Virus record (IMG/VR): IMGVR_UViG_3300042509_002230
Span: 1 to 63,056 of that record
From: a virus
Strand: one strand, 5' to 3'
DNA: 63,056 nucleotides
Part shown: positions 19,240-28,001 of the stretch, piece after piece
Position numbering within the stretch: position 1 is the stretch's first letter
Layout of the letters: each line of letters opens with the position of its first letter
Position numbers and translations under genes: made by a program
The notes under the pieces: model-generated
Databases searched by the model: none
Told to the model about the DNA's origin: nothing
The model's input: only the letters and a program-made list of their open reading frames with translations

Positions 19240-20901
19240 ATGACGCAACTATTTGGTTTCTCTATTGAAGACAGAAAGAAGAAACCAGCCAAGGCGTTTT
19301 CACCAGCGCCTCCTAATGATGATGATGGCACCTCGGTAGTCGCCGCAGGTGCCTATTTTGGTCAGTATCTAGATCTAGATGGCGTTGGCCAACATAATAA
19401 TGAATTTGAGCTGGTTAGAAAATATAGAGAAATTGCATTACATCCAGAGATTGATAGTGCTATTGATGATATTATTAATGAAGCTATTAGTAGTGATTTG
19501 GATTATGCTCCAGTATCTGTAGAGCTTTCTACTCTTCAAGCAAGTGATAAAATTAAAAAATCAATTAAAGAAGAATTTTCTAATATTTTACGTCTTTTAA
19601 ATTTTGATAAAAAGTGCCATAATATTTTTCGTCGCTGGTATATTGATGGCAGATTATATTACCATAAAATTATTGACTTTGATAAACCAAAAGAAGGTAT
19701 CAAAGAACTTAGATATATTGACTCTCTAAAAATCAAAAGAGTCCGAGAAATTAAACGACAAAAAAACGTAGACTCTCTCACTACAATGGAGGGTCAAAAG
19801 TATGATTACGGTGAGTTTATTGAATACTACATTTATTTTCCAAGAGGTTACAAAGGTTCTGATGCAAATGGCATCAAAATTTCTAATGATGCTGTAACTT
19901 ATGTTCCTTCTGGACTATTTGATCATAACAGAAACATGGTCTTGAGTTATCTATACAAGGCTATTAAATCTGTCAATCAACTCCGAATGATTGAAGACTC
20001 ACTTGTAATTTACAGACTTTCAAGAGCACCAGAACGTCGTATTTTTTATATCGACGTAGGTAATCTACCTAAAGTGAAGGCAGAACAATATCTACGTGAA
20101 GTTATGGGTAGATATAGAAATAAAGTTGTATATGATTCTGCAACTGGTGAAATCAGAGATGACAGAAAGCATATGAGTATGCTTGAAGACTTCTGGCTAC
20201 CTCGCCGTGAAGGTGGTCGAGGTACAGAAATTACCACACTCCCAGGCGGACAGAACCTAGGAGAACTAGAGGACGTTAAGTATTTCCAGAAGAAACTTTA
20301 CAAATCTCTTAATATTCCTCTTTCAAGACTAGAGCAAGAATCTTCATTCACCATCGGAAGAACTAACGAAATCACTAGAGACGAACTTAAATTTGCTAAA
20401 TTTGTTGGTAGACTTCGTAAGCGTTTTAGTGATTTATTCCATGATCTTCTCAGAACTCAGTTAATTCTAAAAGGAATTATTACTGCAGATGATTGGGAAG
20501 AAATGAAAGAATATATTCAATACGATTATATTTTTGATAACCATTTCAATGAATTAAAAGAATCTGAAATCTTGAATGATAGACTTAATATTGTAAATCA
20601 AGTTGAACCATATTTAGGTAAATATTTCTCAGTAGAATATGTTCGTAGACAAATTCTAAAACAAACTGATGATGAAATTGAAGAGATTGATATGCAAATT
20701 GAAAAAGAGAAAGAAATTGGAATTATCCAAGATCCAAATCAAATGATGATGGATCAGCAGGGTATGTTGCCCCCAGGTCAAGATCACCAGGTACAACCTG
20801 ATGTAGCTGCATCTGGAGAAGCTGGCCCAGCAGGAGGCGGAATTAATAGTCAATTTAAAGACTTTATCGCTCCATCTGATTATGGGAAAGGTAAATTTTA
20901 A
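19240..20901 (+). CDS. 20: Portal vertex protein gp20
   Basis: A 553-residue portal subunit (T4 gp20: 524). Twelve copies form the DNA entry ring, nucleate the prohead and dock the terminase. Conserved text includes KYREIALHPEIDSAIDDIIN, SVNQLRMIEDSLVIYRLSRA, PERRIFYIDVGNLPK and DEIEEIDMQIEKEK. The C-terminus is Gln, Pro and Gly rich. This is the gene widely used as a cyanomyovirus marker. Confidence 0.96.
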   Translation: MTQLFGFSIEDRKKKPAKAFSPAPPNDDDGTSVVAAGAYFGQYLDLDGVGQHNNEFELVRKYREIALHPEIDSAIDDIINEAISSDLDYAPVSVELSTLQASDKIKKSIKEEFSNILRLLNFDKKCHNIFRRWYIDGRLYYHKIIDFDKPKEGIKELRYIDSLKIKRVREIKRQKNVDSLTTMEGQKYDYGEFIEYYIYFPRGYKGSDANGIKISNDAVTYVPSGLFDHNRNMVLSYLYKAIKSVNQLRMIEDSLVIYRLSRAPERRIFYIDVGNLPKVKAEQYLREVMGRYRNKVVYDSATGEIRDDRKHMSMLEDFWLPRREGGRGTEITTLPGGQNLGELEDVKYFQKKLYKSLNIPLSRLEQESSFTIGRTNEITRDELKFAKFVGRLRKRFSDLFHDLLRTQLILKGIITADDWEEMKEYIQYDYIFDNHFNELKESEILNDRLNIVNQVEPYLGKYFSVEYVRRQILKQTDDEIEEIDMQIEKEKEIGIIQDPNQMMMDQQGMLPPGQDHQVQPDVAASGEAGPAGGGINSQFKDFIAPSDYGKGKF

Positions 20902-20907
20902 TAAATA
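20900..20907 (+). promoter_or_regulatory. Late promoter AATAAATA
   Basis: NATAAATA octamer overlapping the portal stop codon, 34 bases before ATG 20942. Confidence 0.5.
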
Positions 20908-20941
20908 GTTATTGTAATTTTCATATATTATTGAGGTTTTT

Positions 20942-21199
20942 ATGTCTTTGTCACAAGAAATTGTTGATAGCATTATTGCTAGAAACAATATTAATGCAAA
21001 TGAAAAAATTTATGATACTCTGTTTGGTCTTGCCTCAGAAAAGATCGGAATGAGAAAAATTGAACTTGCTCAGAATATGTTTGCAACAGGAAACTATGAA
21101 GATGAGGATGATTATTATGAAGAGGACGACTCTGTAGTTGAATATGAGGATGACGATGAATATGAAGAAGATGTACCAGAAGAAGAGTACGAACAATGA
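20942..21199 (+). CDS. Prohead core protein gp67/gp68-like
   Basis: An 85-residue protein with a basic-helical N-terminus (IYDTLFGLASEKIGMRKIEL) and a very acidic C-terminus made mostly of Asp, Glu and Tyr. Position between gp20 and gp21, and this two-part composition, match the T4 prohead core proteins gp67 and gp68. Those shape the scaffold and are degraded by gp21. An ATGA overlap couples it to gp21. The assignment is mainly by context and composition. Confidence 0.7.
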   Translation: MSLSQEIVDSIIARNNINANEKIYDTLFGLASEKIGMRKIELAQNMFATGNYEDEDDYYEEDDSVVEYEDDDEYEEDVPEEEYEQ

Positions 21200-21849
21200 A
21201 ACTAATCACAGAAACTATCGAAGATATCAAAGTTATCACTGAAGAAAAAGGTGGTAAAAGGAATCTATACATTGAAGGAGTATTTCTTCAGGCGGAACTA
21301 AAAAACCGCAATGGTCGTATGTACCCTATGCAAACTCTTGAAAGAGAGGTTGGTTCTTATAACGAGAACTATGTTGCAAAAGGTCGTGCTCTAGGTGAAC
21401 TAGGTCATCCAGATAGTCCAACAATTAACCTAGATAGAGTGTCTCACAAGATTGTTTCTCTTCGTTCAGAAGGAACCAATTTTATTGGTAAGGCTCAGAT
21501 TCTAGAAACTCCAATGGGTAAAATTGCCAAATCTCTACTTGAGTCTGGCGTTACTCTAGGTGTATCTTCAAGAGGAATTGGTTCTATTGAAGAAAGAAAC
21601 GGAATCAATGTAGTAAAGGATGACTTCATGTTATCTACTGCTGCAGATATTGTTGCAGATCCTTCTGCTCCAGATGCTTTTGTACAAGGTATTATGGAAG
21701 GTAAGGAGTGGATTTGGAATAATGGCATGTTAGAAGAAAAAGTAATTAATAGTTACAGACGAGCAATTAATAATGCATCTTCTAATAGTTTAACTGAAAG
21801 AAAACTTCAAGTATTTGAAAGTTTTCTCCGTAATATAAAAATTTCATAA
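21196..21849 (+). CDS. 21: Prohead maturation protease gp21
   Basis: A 217-residue serine protease (T4 gp21: 212). It degrades the scaffold and trims capsid and internal proteins after (Leu/Ile)-x-Glu. The herpes-assemblin-like His is in GELGHPDSP (about residue 74) and the nucleophile Ser in LGVSSRGIG (about residue 120). The start overlaps the preceding gene by 4 bases. Several proteins in this window carry candidate target sites. Confidence 0.93.
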   Translation: MKLITETIEDIKVITEEKGGKRNLYIEGVFLQAELKNRNGRMYPMQTLEREVGSYNENYVAKGRALGELGHPDSPTINLDRVSHKIVSLRSEGTNFIGKAQILETPMGKIAKSLLESGVTLGVSSRGIGSIEERNGINVVKDDFMLSTAADIVADPSAPDAFVQGIMEGKEWIWNNGMLEEKVINSYRRAINNASSNSLTERKLQVFESFLRNIKIS

Positions 21850-21852
21850 ATA
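21845..21852 (+). promoter_or_regulatory. Late promoter CATAAATA before scaffold
   Basis: NATAAATA octamer overlapping the gp21 stop, 39 bases before the gp22 ATG. Confidence 0.55.
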
Positions 21853-21891
21853 ATAGTAGAAAATATCACATATTTCTAGAGGGTTTTTTCG

Positions 21892-23028
21892 ATGTCCAAT
21901 GTATTAAATACAGAATTTGACGAATTTCTAGAAGAAGGAAACGTTGTCACTGCTCACGCTAAACCAGGAGACCGTATGCAAAAACTACAGCACAGCACTC
22001 CTGGCCAGGGTGCATCACCAGAGGAACTAGGTGGTTCTTCCACAACCAAACCAGAAGGTGATGAAATTGGCAAGAAAGCTTCTTCAAGAATGAGTAAGTC
22101 ATCTTCTAAAGTAAATGCTGGTGCAAAGTCACCAGATGGAATGGCTCGTCTTCAAGGCTCAGCTCCTGGTCAAAAAGGAATGAGAGAAGAAGAAGAGTTA
22201 GATGATGAAGAGCTAATTTATGAAGCTCAAGAAGATGATGAAGAAGAAGATGAAGATGAAGATGAGAAGGAAGAGAAAGAGTCTTCCAAGAAAAAAACAA
22301 AAATGAAGGCAGAAGAGATTGAAGTCGATGTAACCGACGATCTCAATGCACTTTTCTACGGAGAAGAACTCTCCGAACACTTCATGCAGAAGGCAGCTAC
22401 AATTTTTGAAGCTGCAGTAAAAGCAAAAGTAGTTGAAGAAGTTCAAAAGTTTGAGGCACTATACGAACAGCGTCTAATCGAAGAAATCGAAGAGATTGCT
22501 GAGTCCCTAGAGACTCGTGTAGACGCTCACCTTGATTATGTTGCTGAGCAGTGGATTGCTGAGAACCAGCTTTCTATTGATAATGGCATCAAGACCGAAA
22601 TTGCTGAAAATCTAATGCAAGGTCTTGCTAATCTCTTCCTGGAGAACAATATTGATCTCCCTGAAGAGGAACAAGATGTAGTTGCCGAAATGGCAACTAA
22701 ACTAGATGAGATGGAGGAAAAACTCAACGAACAGATTGAAATCAATGTTGGGCTAAACCAAGAAATCGGATCATACATTAAAAATGGAATTATTGCAGAA
22801 GTATCCGAAGGTCTAGCAGAAACACAGAAAGAAAAACTGTTCAACCTTTCAGAAGGTGTTGAGTTTATTAGTGAAGAATCTTTCCGTGACAAGGTTGAGA
22901 CTATTAAGGAAAATTATTTCCCAAGACTTCAATCAAATTATGTGGAAGACCTAGTTGAAAAGAATCAAGATTTCTACGAGGGACCAATGGCAGCTTATGT
23001 ACAAGCTGTATCCAGATGGGCTCAGTGA
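21892..23028 (+). CDS. 22: Prohead scaffold protein gp22
   Basis: A 378-residue, acidic, coiled-coil scaffolding protein (T4 gp22: 269). The N-terminal third has a repeated motif, MQKLQHSTPGQG and MARLQGSAPGQKG, then an extended Glu/Asp run. The rest is long amphipathic helix (QRLIEEIEEIAESLETRV, LNEQIEINVGLNQEIGSYI) ending YVQAVSRWA. It sits between protease and major capsid genes as in T4. It is longer than T4 gp22 because of the acidic N-terminal region. Confidence 0.92.
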   Translation: MSNVLNTEFDEFLEEGNVVTAHAKPGDRMQKLQHSTPGQGASPEELGGSSTTKPEGDEIGKKASSRMSKSSSKVNAGAKSPDGMARLQGSAPGQKGMREEEELDDEELIYEAQEDDEEEDEDEDEKEEKESSKKKTKMKAEEIEVDVTDDLNALFYGEELSEHFMQKAATIFEAAVKAKVVEEVQKFEALYEQRLIEEIEEIAESLETRVDAHLDYVAEQWIAENQLSIDNGIKTEIAENLMQGLANLFLENNIDLPEEEQDVVAEMATKLDEMEEKLNEQIEINVGLNQEIGSYIKNGIIAEVSEGLAETQKEKLFNLSEGVEFISEESFRDKVETIKENYFPRLQSNYVEDLVEKNQDFYEGPMAAYVQAVSRWAQ

Positions 23029-23041
23029 TAGTCTAGATTTT

Positions 23042-23049
23042 TATAAATA
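23042..23049 (+). promoter_or_regulatory. Late promoter TATAAATA before major capsid gene
   Basis: Exact TATAAATA 48 bases before the gp23 start; a strong AAGGAG ribosome-binding site lies between. Confidence 0.75.
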
Positions 23050-23097
23050 TTAATAGATTCCTAACAATAAATTTAACAACCAAGGAGTTTACCCCAA

Positions 23098-24489
23098 ATG
23101 TTTAATTCAGAACAGCTACAAAGAAAATGGGCTCCTATTTTGGAGCACAACGATCTAAACCCAATTACAGACAGATATCGTAAGGCCGTAACCGCAGTTC
23201 TTCTTGAGAACCAAGAATCATTCCTACGTGAAGAGCGTGGTGTTCTTTCCGAGGTTGCAGTTAATAGCACTGGTTCATTCACCTCAGGTGGTGCTGGTGT
23301 AGGCGCTCACGGCTTCTCAGGTGGCGCTGCTGCTGGTGGTCCTGTTGCAGGTTTCGACCCAGTTCTAATCAGCCTAATCCGCCGTTCAATGCCTAAGCTA
23401 ATTGCTTATGACATTTGCGGTGTTCAGCCAATGAGCGGTCCAACTGGTCTAATCTTCGCAATGCGTGCTCATCGTGGTACTGACCGTAATGGTAACGGTG
23501 CTACTCCAAACGTATTCGACAACGAGACCTTCTTCAACGAAGTTCCTTCAGGTTTCTCTGCTGCTGGTGGTGCATACTCTGCTGCAACTGGCGAAGGTGC
23601 AACCAACCCTGGCGTACTAAACGCAGCAAGCCCTGGCGATTACGGTTATGTTGGTGGTATGAACACCAACGCTGCTGAAGCTCTAGGTGAAAGCGGATCT
23701 GAGTTCCGTGAAATGAGCTTCTCAATCGAGAAGGTAACTGTAACAGCAAAGAGCCGTGCTCTAAAAGCTGAGTACACCCTAGAACTAGCACAAGACCTCA
23801 AGGCTATCCATGGTCTTGATGCTGAGACTGAGCTAGCTAACATTCTAAGCTCAGAGATTCTAACTGAAATCAACCGTGAAGTTGTTCGTACCATCTACGT
23901 AACCGCTAAGCCTGGTGCTCAGAATAACGTAGCTAACGCTGGTACTTTCGACCTAGACGTTGACTCCAATGGTCGTTGGTCAGTTGAGAAGTTCAAGGGT
24001 CTACTATTCCAGATTGAGCGTGATGCAAACGCAATCGGTCATGAGACTCGTAGAGGAAAGGGTAACTTCATCGTCTGTTCAGCAGACGTTGCAAGTGCTC
24101 TAGCTGCTGCTAAGGTAATGGATTACACCCCACTACTCAACACTTCAGACACTCCAGACGACACCGTATCAACTCTAGCTGGTACAATAAATGGTCGCAT
24201 CAAGGTATATGTTGATCCATATTCAGCAAATATCTCCAACGATCACTACTACGTGATGGGTTATAAGGGTTCTAATGCATATGATGCAGGTCTCTTCTAT
24301 TGCCCATATGTACCTCTCCAGATGGTTCGTTCCATCGGTCAGGACACCTTCCAGCCAAAGATTGGCTTCAAGACCCGTTATGGCATGGTTGCAAACCCAT
24401 TCGCAGGTGGTCTAACCCAGCGTTCTGGTGCTCTACAGGCAAACGACAACGTTTACTACAGAAGAACCAGAGTCATCAACCTAATGTGA
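23098..24489 (+). CDS. 23: Major capsid protein gp23
   Basis: A 463-residue HK97-fold capsid protein (T4 gp23: 521). Signature segments include SLIRRSMPKLIAYDICGVQP, MSGPTGLIFAMRA and YTLELAQDLKAIHGLDAE. A (Leu/Ile)-x-Glu site, VLSE at residues 49-52, is the likely gp21 cleavage point that removes the N-terminus. Codon use is visibly more GC-rich and biased than in neighbours, consistent with very high expression. It has its own late promoter and an AAGGAG site, and is followed by a terminator. Confidence 0.97.
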   Translation: MFNSEQLQRKWAPILEHNDLNPITDRYRKAVTAVLLENQESFLREERGVLSEVAVNSTGSFTSGGAGVGAHGFSGGAAAGGPVAGFDPVLISLIRRSMPKLIAYDICGVQPMSGPTGLIFAMRAHRGTDRNGNGATPNVFDNETFFNEVPSGFSAAGGAYSAATGEGATNPGVLNAASPGDYGYVGGMNTNAAEALGESGSEFREMSFSIEKVTVTAKSRALKAEYTLELAQDLKAIHGLDAETELANILSSEILTEINREVVRTIYVTAKPGAQNNVANAGTFDLDVDSNGRWSVEKFKGLLFQIERDANAIGHETRRGKGNFIVCSADVASALAAAKVMDYTPLLNTSDTPDDTVSTLAGTINGRIKVYVDPYSANISNDHYYVMGYKGSNAYDAGLFYCPYVPLQMVRSIGQDTFQPKIGFKTRYGMVANPFAGGLTQRSGALQANDNVYYRRTRVINLM

Positions 24490-24510
24490 TCACTGATTCA
24501 CATAATTCAG

Positions 24511-24536
24511 GAGCCCCCAAAAGGGGCTCTTTTTTT
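24511..24536 (+). terminator. Intrinsic terminator after gp23
   Basis: Perfect 7-bp GC-rich stem (GAGCCCC / GGGGCTC) with loop CAAAA followed by seven T. It ends the head gene transcript. Confidence 0.9.
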
Positions 24537-24543
24537 ATCTAAA

Positions 24544-24551
24544 TATAAATA
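24544..24551 (+). promoter_or_regulatory. Late promoter TATAAATA abutting gp3-like start
   Basis: Exact TATAAATA ends 6 bases before ATG 24558, directly after the gp23 terminator. By T4 spacing the transcript would start at the ATG itself. Confidence 0.6.
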
Positions 24552-24557
24552 AAACCC

Positions 24558-25094
24558 ATGGCTGCAAATTTTATAGCCAACTCAGGCTGCCCTTCAAATT
24601 TTTTAACTGGTATAGGATTTCAATTTCAGTTAATTAAATATCCAAAGGTATCATTTTTTTGTCAGTCTGCAACAATACCTGGGATTAGTATTTCAGTTGC
24701 AAATCAATCCACACGATACAATGCAATTCCTCATCCAGGTGATGAAATAAATTTTCAAGATTTATCGTTAGAATTTATTGTAGATGAAAATATGTCTAAT
24801 TATGTTACTGTGCATAATTGGATTAGAAAATTAGGCCATCCATATTCATCGCAAGATATTCAAGAACTTCCCGGTGAGGATCTAGAAGATAAAACTTATA
24901 GTGATGCAGTATTGTTTATTCTAGATTCAAACTTTAAAAAGAAATTTAAAGTAGTATTTAATGATGTGTTTCCTACAGATATTGGAGCATTAACATTTAA
25001 TACTAATGCAACTGATGTTCAGTATTTTACTGTACCAGCCACTTTTAAGTACACTATATATGATATATACGATATTAATGACAACAAACTATGA
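24558..25094 (+). CDS. 3: Tail completion / sheath stabiliser gp3-like
   Basis: A 178-residue protein (T4 gp3: 176) expected to terminate the tail tube. The N-terminus (NSGCPSNFLTGIGFQFQLIK), the middle EFIVDENMSNYVTVHNWIRK and the C-terminal VPATFKYTIYDIYDI are tube-protein-like. They match cyanophage proteins placed between gp23 and uvsY and labelled gp3. It could alternatively be named a tail-tube-fold protein of unspecified role. The ATG lies immediately after a late promoter. It overlaps uvsY by 4 bases. Confidence 0.65.
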   Translation: MAANFIANSGCPSNFLTGIGFQFQLIKYPKVSFFCQSATIPGISISVANQSTRYNAIPHPGDEINFQDLSLEFIVDENMSNYVTVHNWIRKLGHPYSSQDIQELPGEDLEDKTYSDAVLFILDSNFKKKFKVVFNDVFPTDIGALTFNTNATDVQYFTVPATFKYTIYDIYDINDNKL

Positions 25095-25522
25095 TTGATA
25101 TTGACTTTGTTAAAGATGAATGGAAAAAAGATTCAGTAATGGATCAAGATTTATTAGACCACGAATCAATCAAAATTCCACAACTACACAGCAAGTATTT
25201 AAATTATCTTTCTGATGTAAGGCTTATAAAAGTTAAAAAGGAACAGGATTACAAAAGATTACTTAGAGAAAAATTTGAGTATTACACTGGAAAGGCAGAT
25301 TCCGAAGTTTACAAGGAAAAACCTTTTGATTTAAAAATTTTGAAACAAGATGTTCAACTATACATTGAGTCTGATGAAGAAATTCAAAAGTCTTTAAACA
25401 TCCTAAATTATTATAAAGAAATGATGTTTGTTCTTGAAAAAATTCTTGAAAATATAAACACACGAGGATTTCAAATCAAGAATAGTATTGATTGGCAAAA
25501 ATTCATGCAAGGTAGTATTTGA
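25091..25522 (+). CDS. uvsY: Recombination mediator UvsY
   Basis: A 143-residue protein (T4 UvsY: 137). It helps load UvsX recombinase onto gp32-coated single-stranded DNA. Matches to T4 include a DYKRLLREKFEYYTGKADSE segment, like KARLDYYSGRGD in T4, and NTRGFQIKNSIDWQKFMQG near the end. It is coupled to gp3-like by an ATGA overlap and to uvsW by a 1-base overlap. Confidence 0.9.
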   Translation: MIDIDFVKDEWKKDSVMDQDLLDHESIKIPQLHSKYLNYLSDVRLIKVKKEQDYKRLLREKFEYYTGKADSEVYKEKPFDLKILKQDVQLYIESDEEIQKSLNILNYYKEMMFVLEKILENINTRGFQIKNSIDWQKFMQGSI

Positions 25523-26994
25523 TGGCTGACGTTATTATCCAAAAAAAGAATGAAGTATATCTGACTGTTGAATGTGAACCTCATATAAAATATGAATTGT
25601 CTGAGTATTTTACATTTGAGGTTCCTGGTGCGAAATTTATGCCTCAATATAAAAATAGATTATGGGATGGAAAGATTAAATTATTCAGTCCATATGAAGG
25701 CACAATATATGTTGGTCTGTATGATTATCTAACAGAATGGCTTTGTTCTAGAGGATACACATATATTGACAAAGACAATAAATTTTATGGAATGCCTAAA
25801 GATTCCAATCAACAAATAACTCCAGAAGGTTTAGTTGATTATGTTAAATCTTTAAATATTCCATTTAAAGTTCGTGATTATCAATACAAAGCAATTTACG
25901 AAGCATTACGAAATAATCGTAAACTGTTATTATCTCCAACTGCATCTGGTAAGTCTTTAATGATTTACTGCATCATGAGATATTATATTGATAGAAATTT
26001 AAATGTACTTATTATCACACCTACTACTTCTCTTGTAGAACAGTTATCAAAAGACTTTCAAGATTATGGGTGGGGAGATGATGTGCATAAAATTTATGCT
26101 GGCAAATCAAAACAAACTAACAAACAAGTAACTGTTACAACTTGGCAATCAATTTATAAGTTACCAAAAAATTTCTTTGAAAAGTATGATGTTGTAATTG
26201 GAGATGAGGCTCATCAATTCAAAGCCAAGTCACTAATTACGATCATGACAAAACTGCATAATTGCAAGTATAGAATTGGGTTCACAGGTACTCTGGATGG
26301 GTCAAGCACAAATCAACTCGTTTTAGAGGGGTTATTTGGACCTGTTAACAAGGTTATTAAGACCAAAAATTTGATAGACAAGGGGTATCTCTCAAACCTC
26401 AAAATCAATATCCTTCTTCTCCAACATGGTTATTCGCCATTTGAGTCATATCAAGAAGAGATAGATTACATTTGTCGTCATGAACGACGAAACAACTATA
26501 TTAAAAATCTTGCAATAAATCAGGAAGGAAACACTCTAATTTTATTTGCTATGGTAGAAAAACATGGCAAGATACTTCACGAAATAATAAATAGTGATGT
26601 AGGTGATAAACGAAAAGTATTCTTTGTATATGGTGGTGTTGATACCGAAGAAAGAGAATTAATAAGGAAACTCACAGAAGAAGAATCTAATGCCATCATC
26701 ATTGCTTCTTACGGTACTTTTTCTACTGGTATTAACATTAGAAATCTACATAACGTTATCTTTGCTTCCCCTAGTAAATCAAGAGTTAGAAATCTCCAAT
26801 CCATCGGAAGAGTATTGCGAAAAGGAGAAAACAAATCAAAAGCAAAATTATTTGACATCGCAGACGATTTCTCAAAAGGAGAAAAAAAGAATTATACTTT
26901 AAATCATCTAGTAGAAAGAATTAAAACATATTCAGAAGAGAATTTTGAATATGAAATAATTCCAGTAAATTTTACAAGGAAAGAACATGAATGA
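25522..26994 (+). CDS. uvsW: DNA helicase UvsW
   Basis: A 490-residue superfamily-2 helicase that unwinds R-loops and branched recombination intermediates and shifts T4 from origin- to recombination-dependent replication. An N-terminal DNA-binding domain (FEVPGAKFMPQYKNRLWDG) precedes motif I SPTASGKSLM, motif II GDEAHQ, motif III GFTGTL and motif VI QSIGRVLRKGE. I chose ATG 25522, overlapping the uvsY stop, over the upstream TTG. Confidence 0.94.
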   Translation: MADVIIQKKNEVYLTVECEPHIKYELSEYFTFEVPGAKFMPQYKNRLWDGKIKLFSPYEGTIYVGLYDYLTEWLCSRGYTYIDKDNKFYGMPKDSNQQITPEGLVDYVKSLNIPFKVRDYQYKAIYEALRNNRKLLLSPTASGKSLMIYCIMRYYIDRNLNVLIITPTTSLVEQLSKDFQDYGWGDDVHKIYAGKSKQTNKQVTVTTWQSIYKLPKNFFEKYDVVIGDEAHQFKAKSLITIMTKLHNCKYRIGFTGTLDGSSTNQLVLEGLFGPVNKVIKTKNLIDKGYLSNLKINILLLQHGYSPFESYQEEIDYICRHERRNNYIKNLAINQEGNTLILFAMVEKHGKILHEIINSDVGDKRKVFFVYGGVDTEERELIRKLTEEESNAIIIASYGTFSTGINIRNLHNVIFASPSKSRVRNLQSIGRVLRKGENKSKAKLFDIADDFSKGEKKNYTLNHLVERIKTYSEENFEYEIIPVNFTRKEHE

Positions 26995-27385
26995 ATTCTA
27001 TGGAGTAATTAAATTAATTGATGGTACTGAGTTAGTTGGCAATATAGTTGTATGTGAACAAGAAGATGGATTTGTTGTAGAGAATCCATTTGAAATATCT
27101 GTAGAACCAATCTCTACTCCAGCAGGAGAAATGTATAAAGTAGATATGAGACCTTGGATTAAATTCTCAAAGGAAGATATATTCTTTATAGATAAAAATA
27201 AAGTATTTACTGTTGGTGAAGCAGATAATAAAATATTAACTCTGTATCGTAGTACTCTAAAAAAGTATCTAAATGAAGAACATAATAATAGAGTATCTCT
27301 AGATAAGGAACTAGGATTTAAAAATAAGATTGAAGAAGCAAGGAAGCTTCTAGAGAAGTCATTTAAATTGAATATTGATTCTTAA
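26987..27385 (+). CDS. Sm-like small barrel protein (copy A)
   Basis: A 132-residue protein overlapping uvsW by 8 bases. The first 90 residues (YGVIKLIDGTELVGNIVV, FVVENPFEISVEP) have the layout of an Sm/Hfq-like five-strand barrel. They resemble two further small proteins in this window at 36,793 and 38,908. The C-terminal 40 residues are helical and charged. An RNA-binding or regulatory role is possible but not shown. It is conserved in position in cyanophages. Confidence 0.6.
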   Translation: MNEFYGVIKLIDGTELVGNIVVCEQEDGFVVENPFEISVEPISTPAGEMYKVDMRPWIKFSKEDIFFIDKNKVFTVGEADNKILTLYRSTLKKYLNEEHNNRVSLDKELGFKNKIEEARKLLEKSFKLNIDS

Positions 27386-27476
27386 GGTCTCTAAGTACTC
27401 TAAAGAACTAATTTCTGAACCCTGACATGGTTATTGTAGCAGAATCCAGCACCCTTGTCAACCCCCCCCCTACCCC

Positions 27477-27505
27477 TTGACAAATCTACAGTAAGCTGTT
27501 ATACT
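27477..27505 (+). promoter_or_regulatory. Sigma-70 promoter for gene 55 operon
   Basis: TTGACA, 17-bp spacer, TATACT. Predicted initiation near 27,512, 19 bases before the gp55 ATG. It is preceded by a run of nine C. Confidence 0.85.
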
Positions 27506-27530
27506 GGTATCATCAGAAACAAGTCCTTCA

Positions 27531-28001
27531 ATGAAGAAAAAAGAACACTATGTAAACAATAAGGAATTTTTAGACGCCTTAATGGTTTACAGAAAAGAAG
27601 TTAAATTATCAAGAGAAGAAGGTAGAGAAAAGCCAAGGGTTCCTAACTATATTGGCGAATGTTTTCTAAAGATTGCTACTCACCTATCATATCGCCCTAA
27701 TTTTGTTAACTACATGTTTAAGGATGATATGATCTGTGATGGTATAGAAAACTGTCTTCAATATATTGATAACTTTGATCCAGAGAAATCTACTAATCCA
27801 TTTGCATATTTTACACAGATCATTTACTTTGCTTTCCTTCGCAGAATTCAAAAAGAAAAGAAACAACTAGAAGTTAAAACTAAATTACTTGAAAGATCTG
27901 GTTACGATCAGGTATTTGCTGCAGATGATAATATTATGGGATTTAATATGTCTGATATGAATAGCATTAAAGAAAATCTTGAGTATCGCAACAACCGATG
28001 A
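27531..28001 (+). CDS. 55: Late-transcription sigma factor gp55
   Basis: A 156-residue divergent sigma factor (T4 gp55: 185). It lets host RNA polymerase read TATAAATA late promoters. A region-2-like stretch (SYRPNFVNYMFKDDMICDGI, NPFAYFTQIIYFAFLRRIQK) corresponds to the core-binding and melting segment. Typical region 4 is absent, as in T4. It lies in an early operon with gp47, a DUF3110-like gene and gp46, driven by the promoter at 27,477. The NATAAATA motifs across the window are its expected targets. Confidence 0.92.
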   Translation: MKKKEHYVNNKEFLDALMVYRKEVKLSREEGREKPRVPNYIGECFLKIATHLSYRPNFVNYMFKDDMICDGIENCLQYIDNFDPEKSTNPFAYFTQIIYFAFLRRIQKEKKQLEVKTKLLERSGYDQVFAADDNIMGFNMSDMNSIKENLEYRNNR

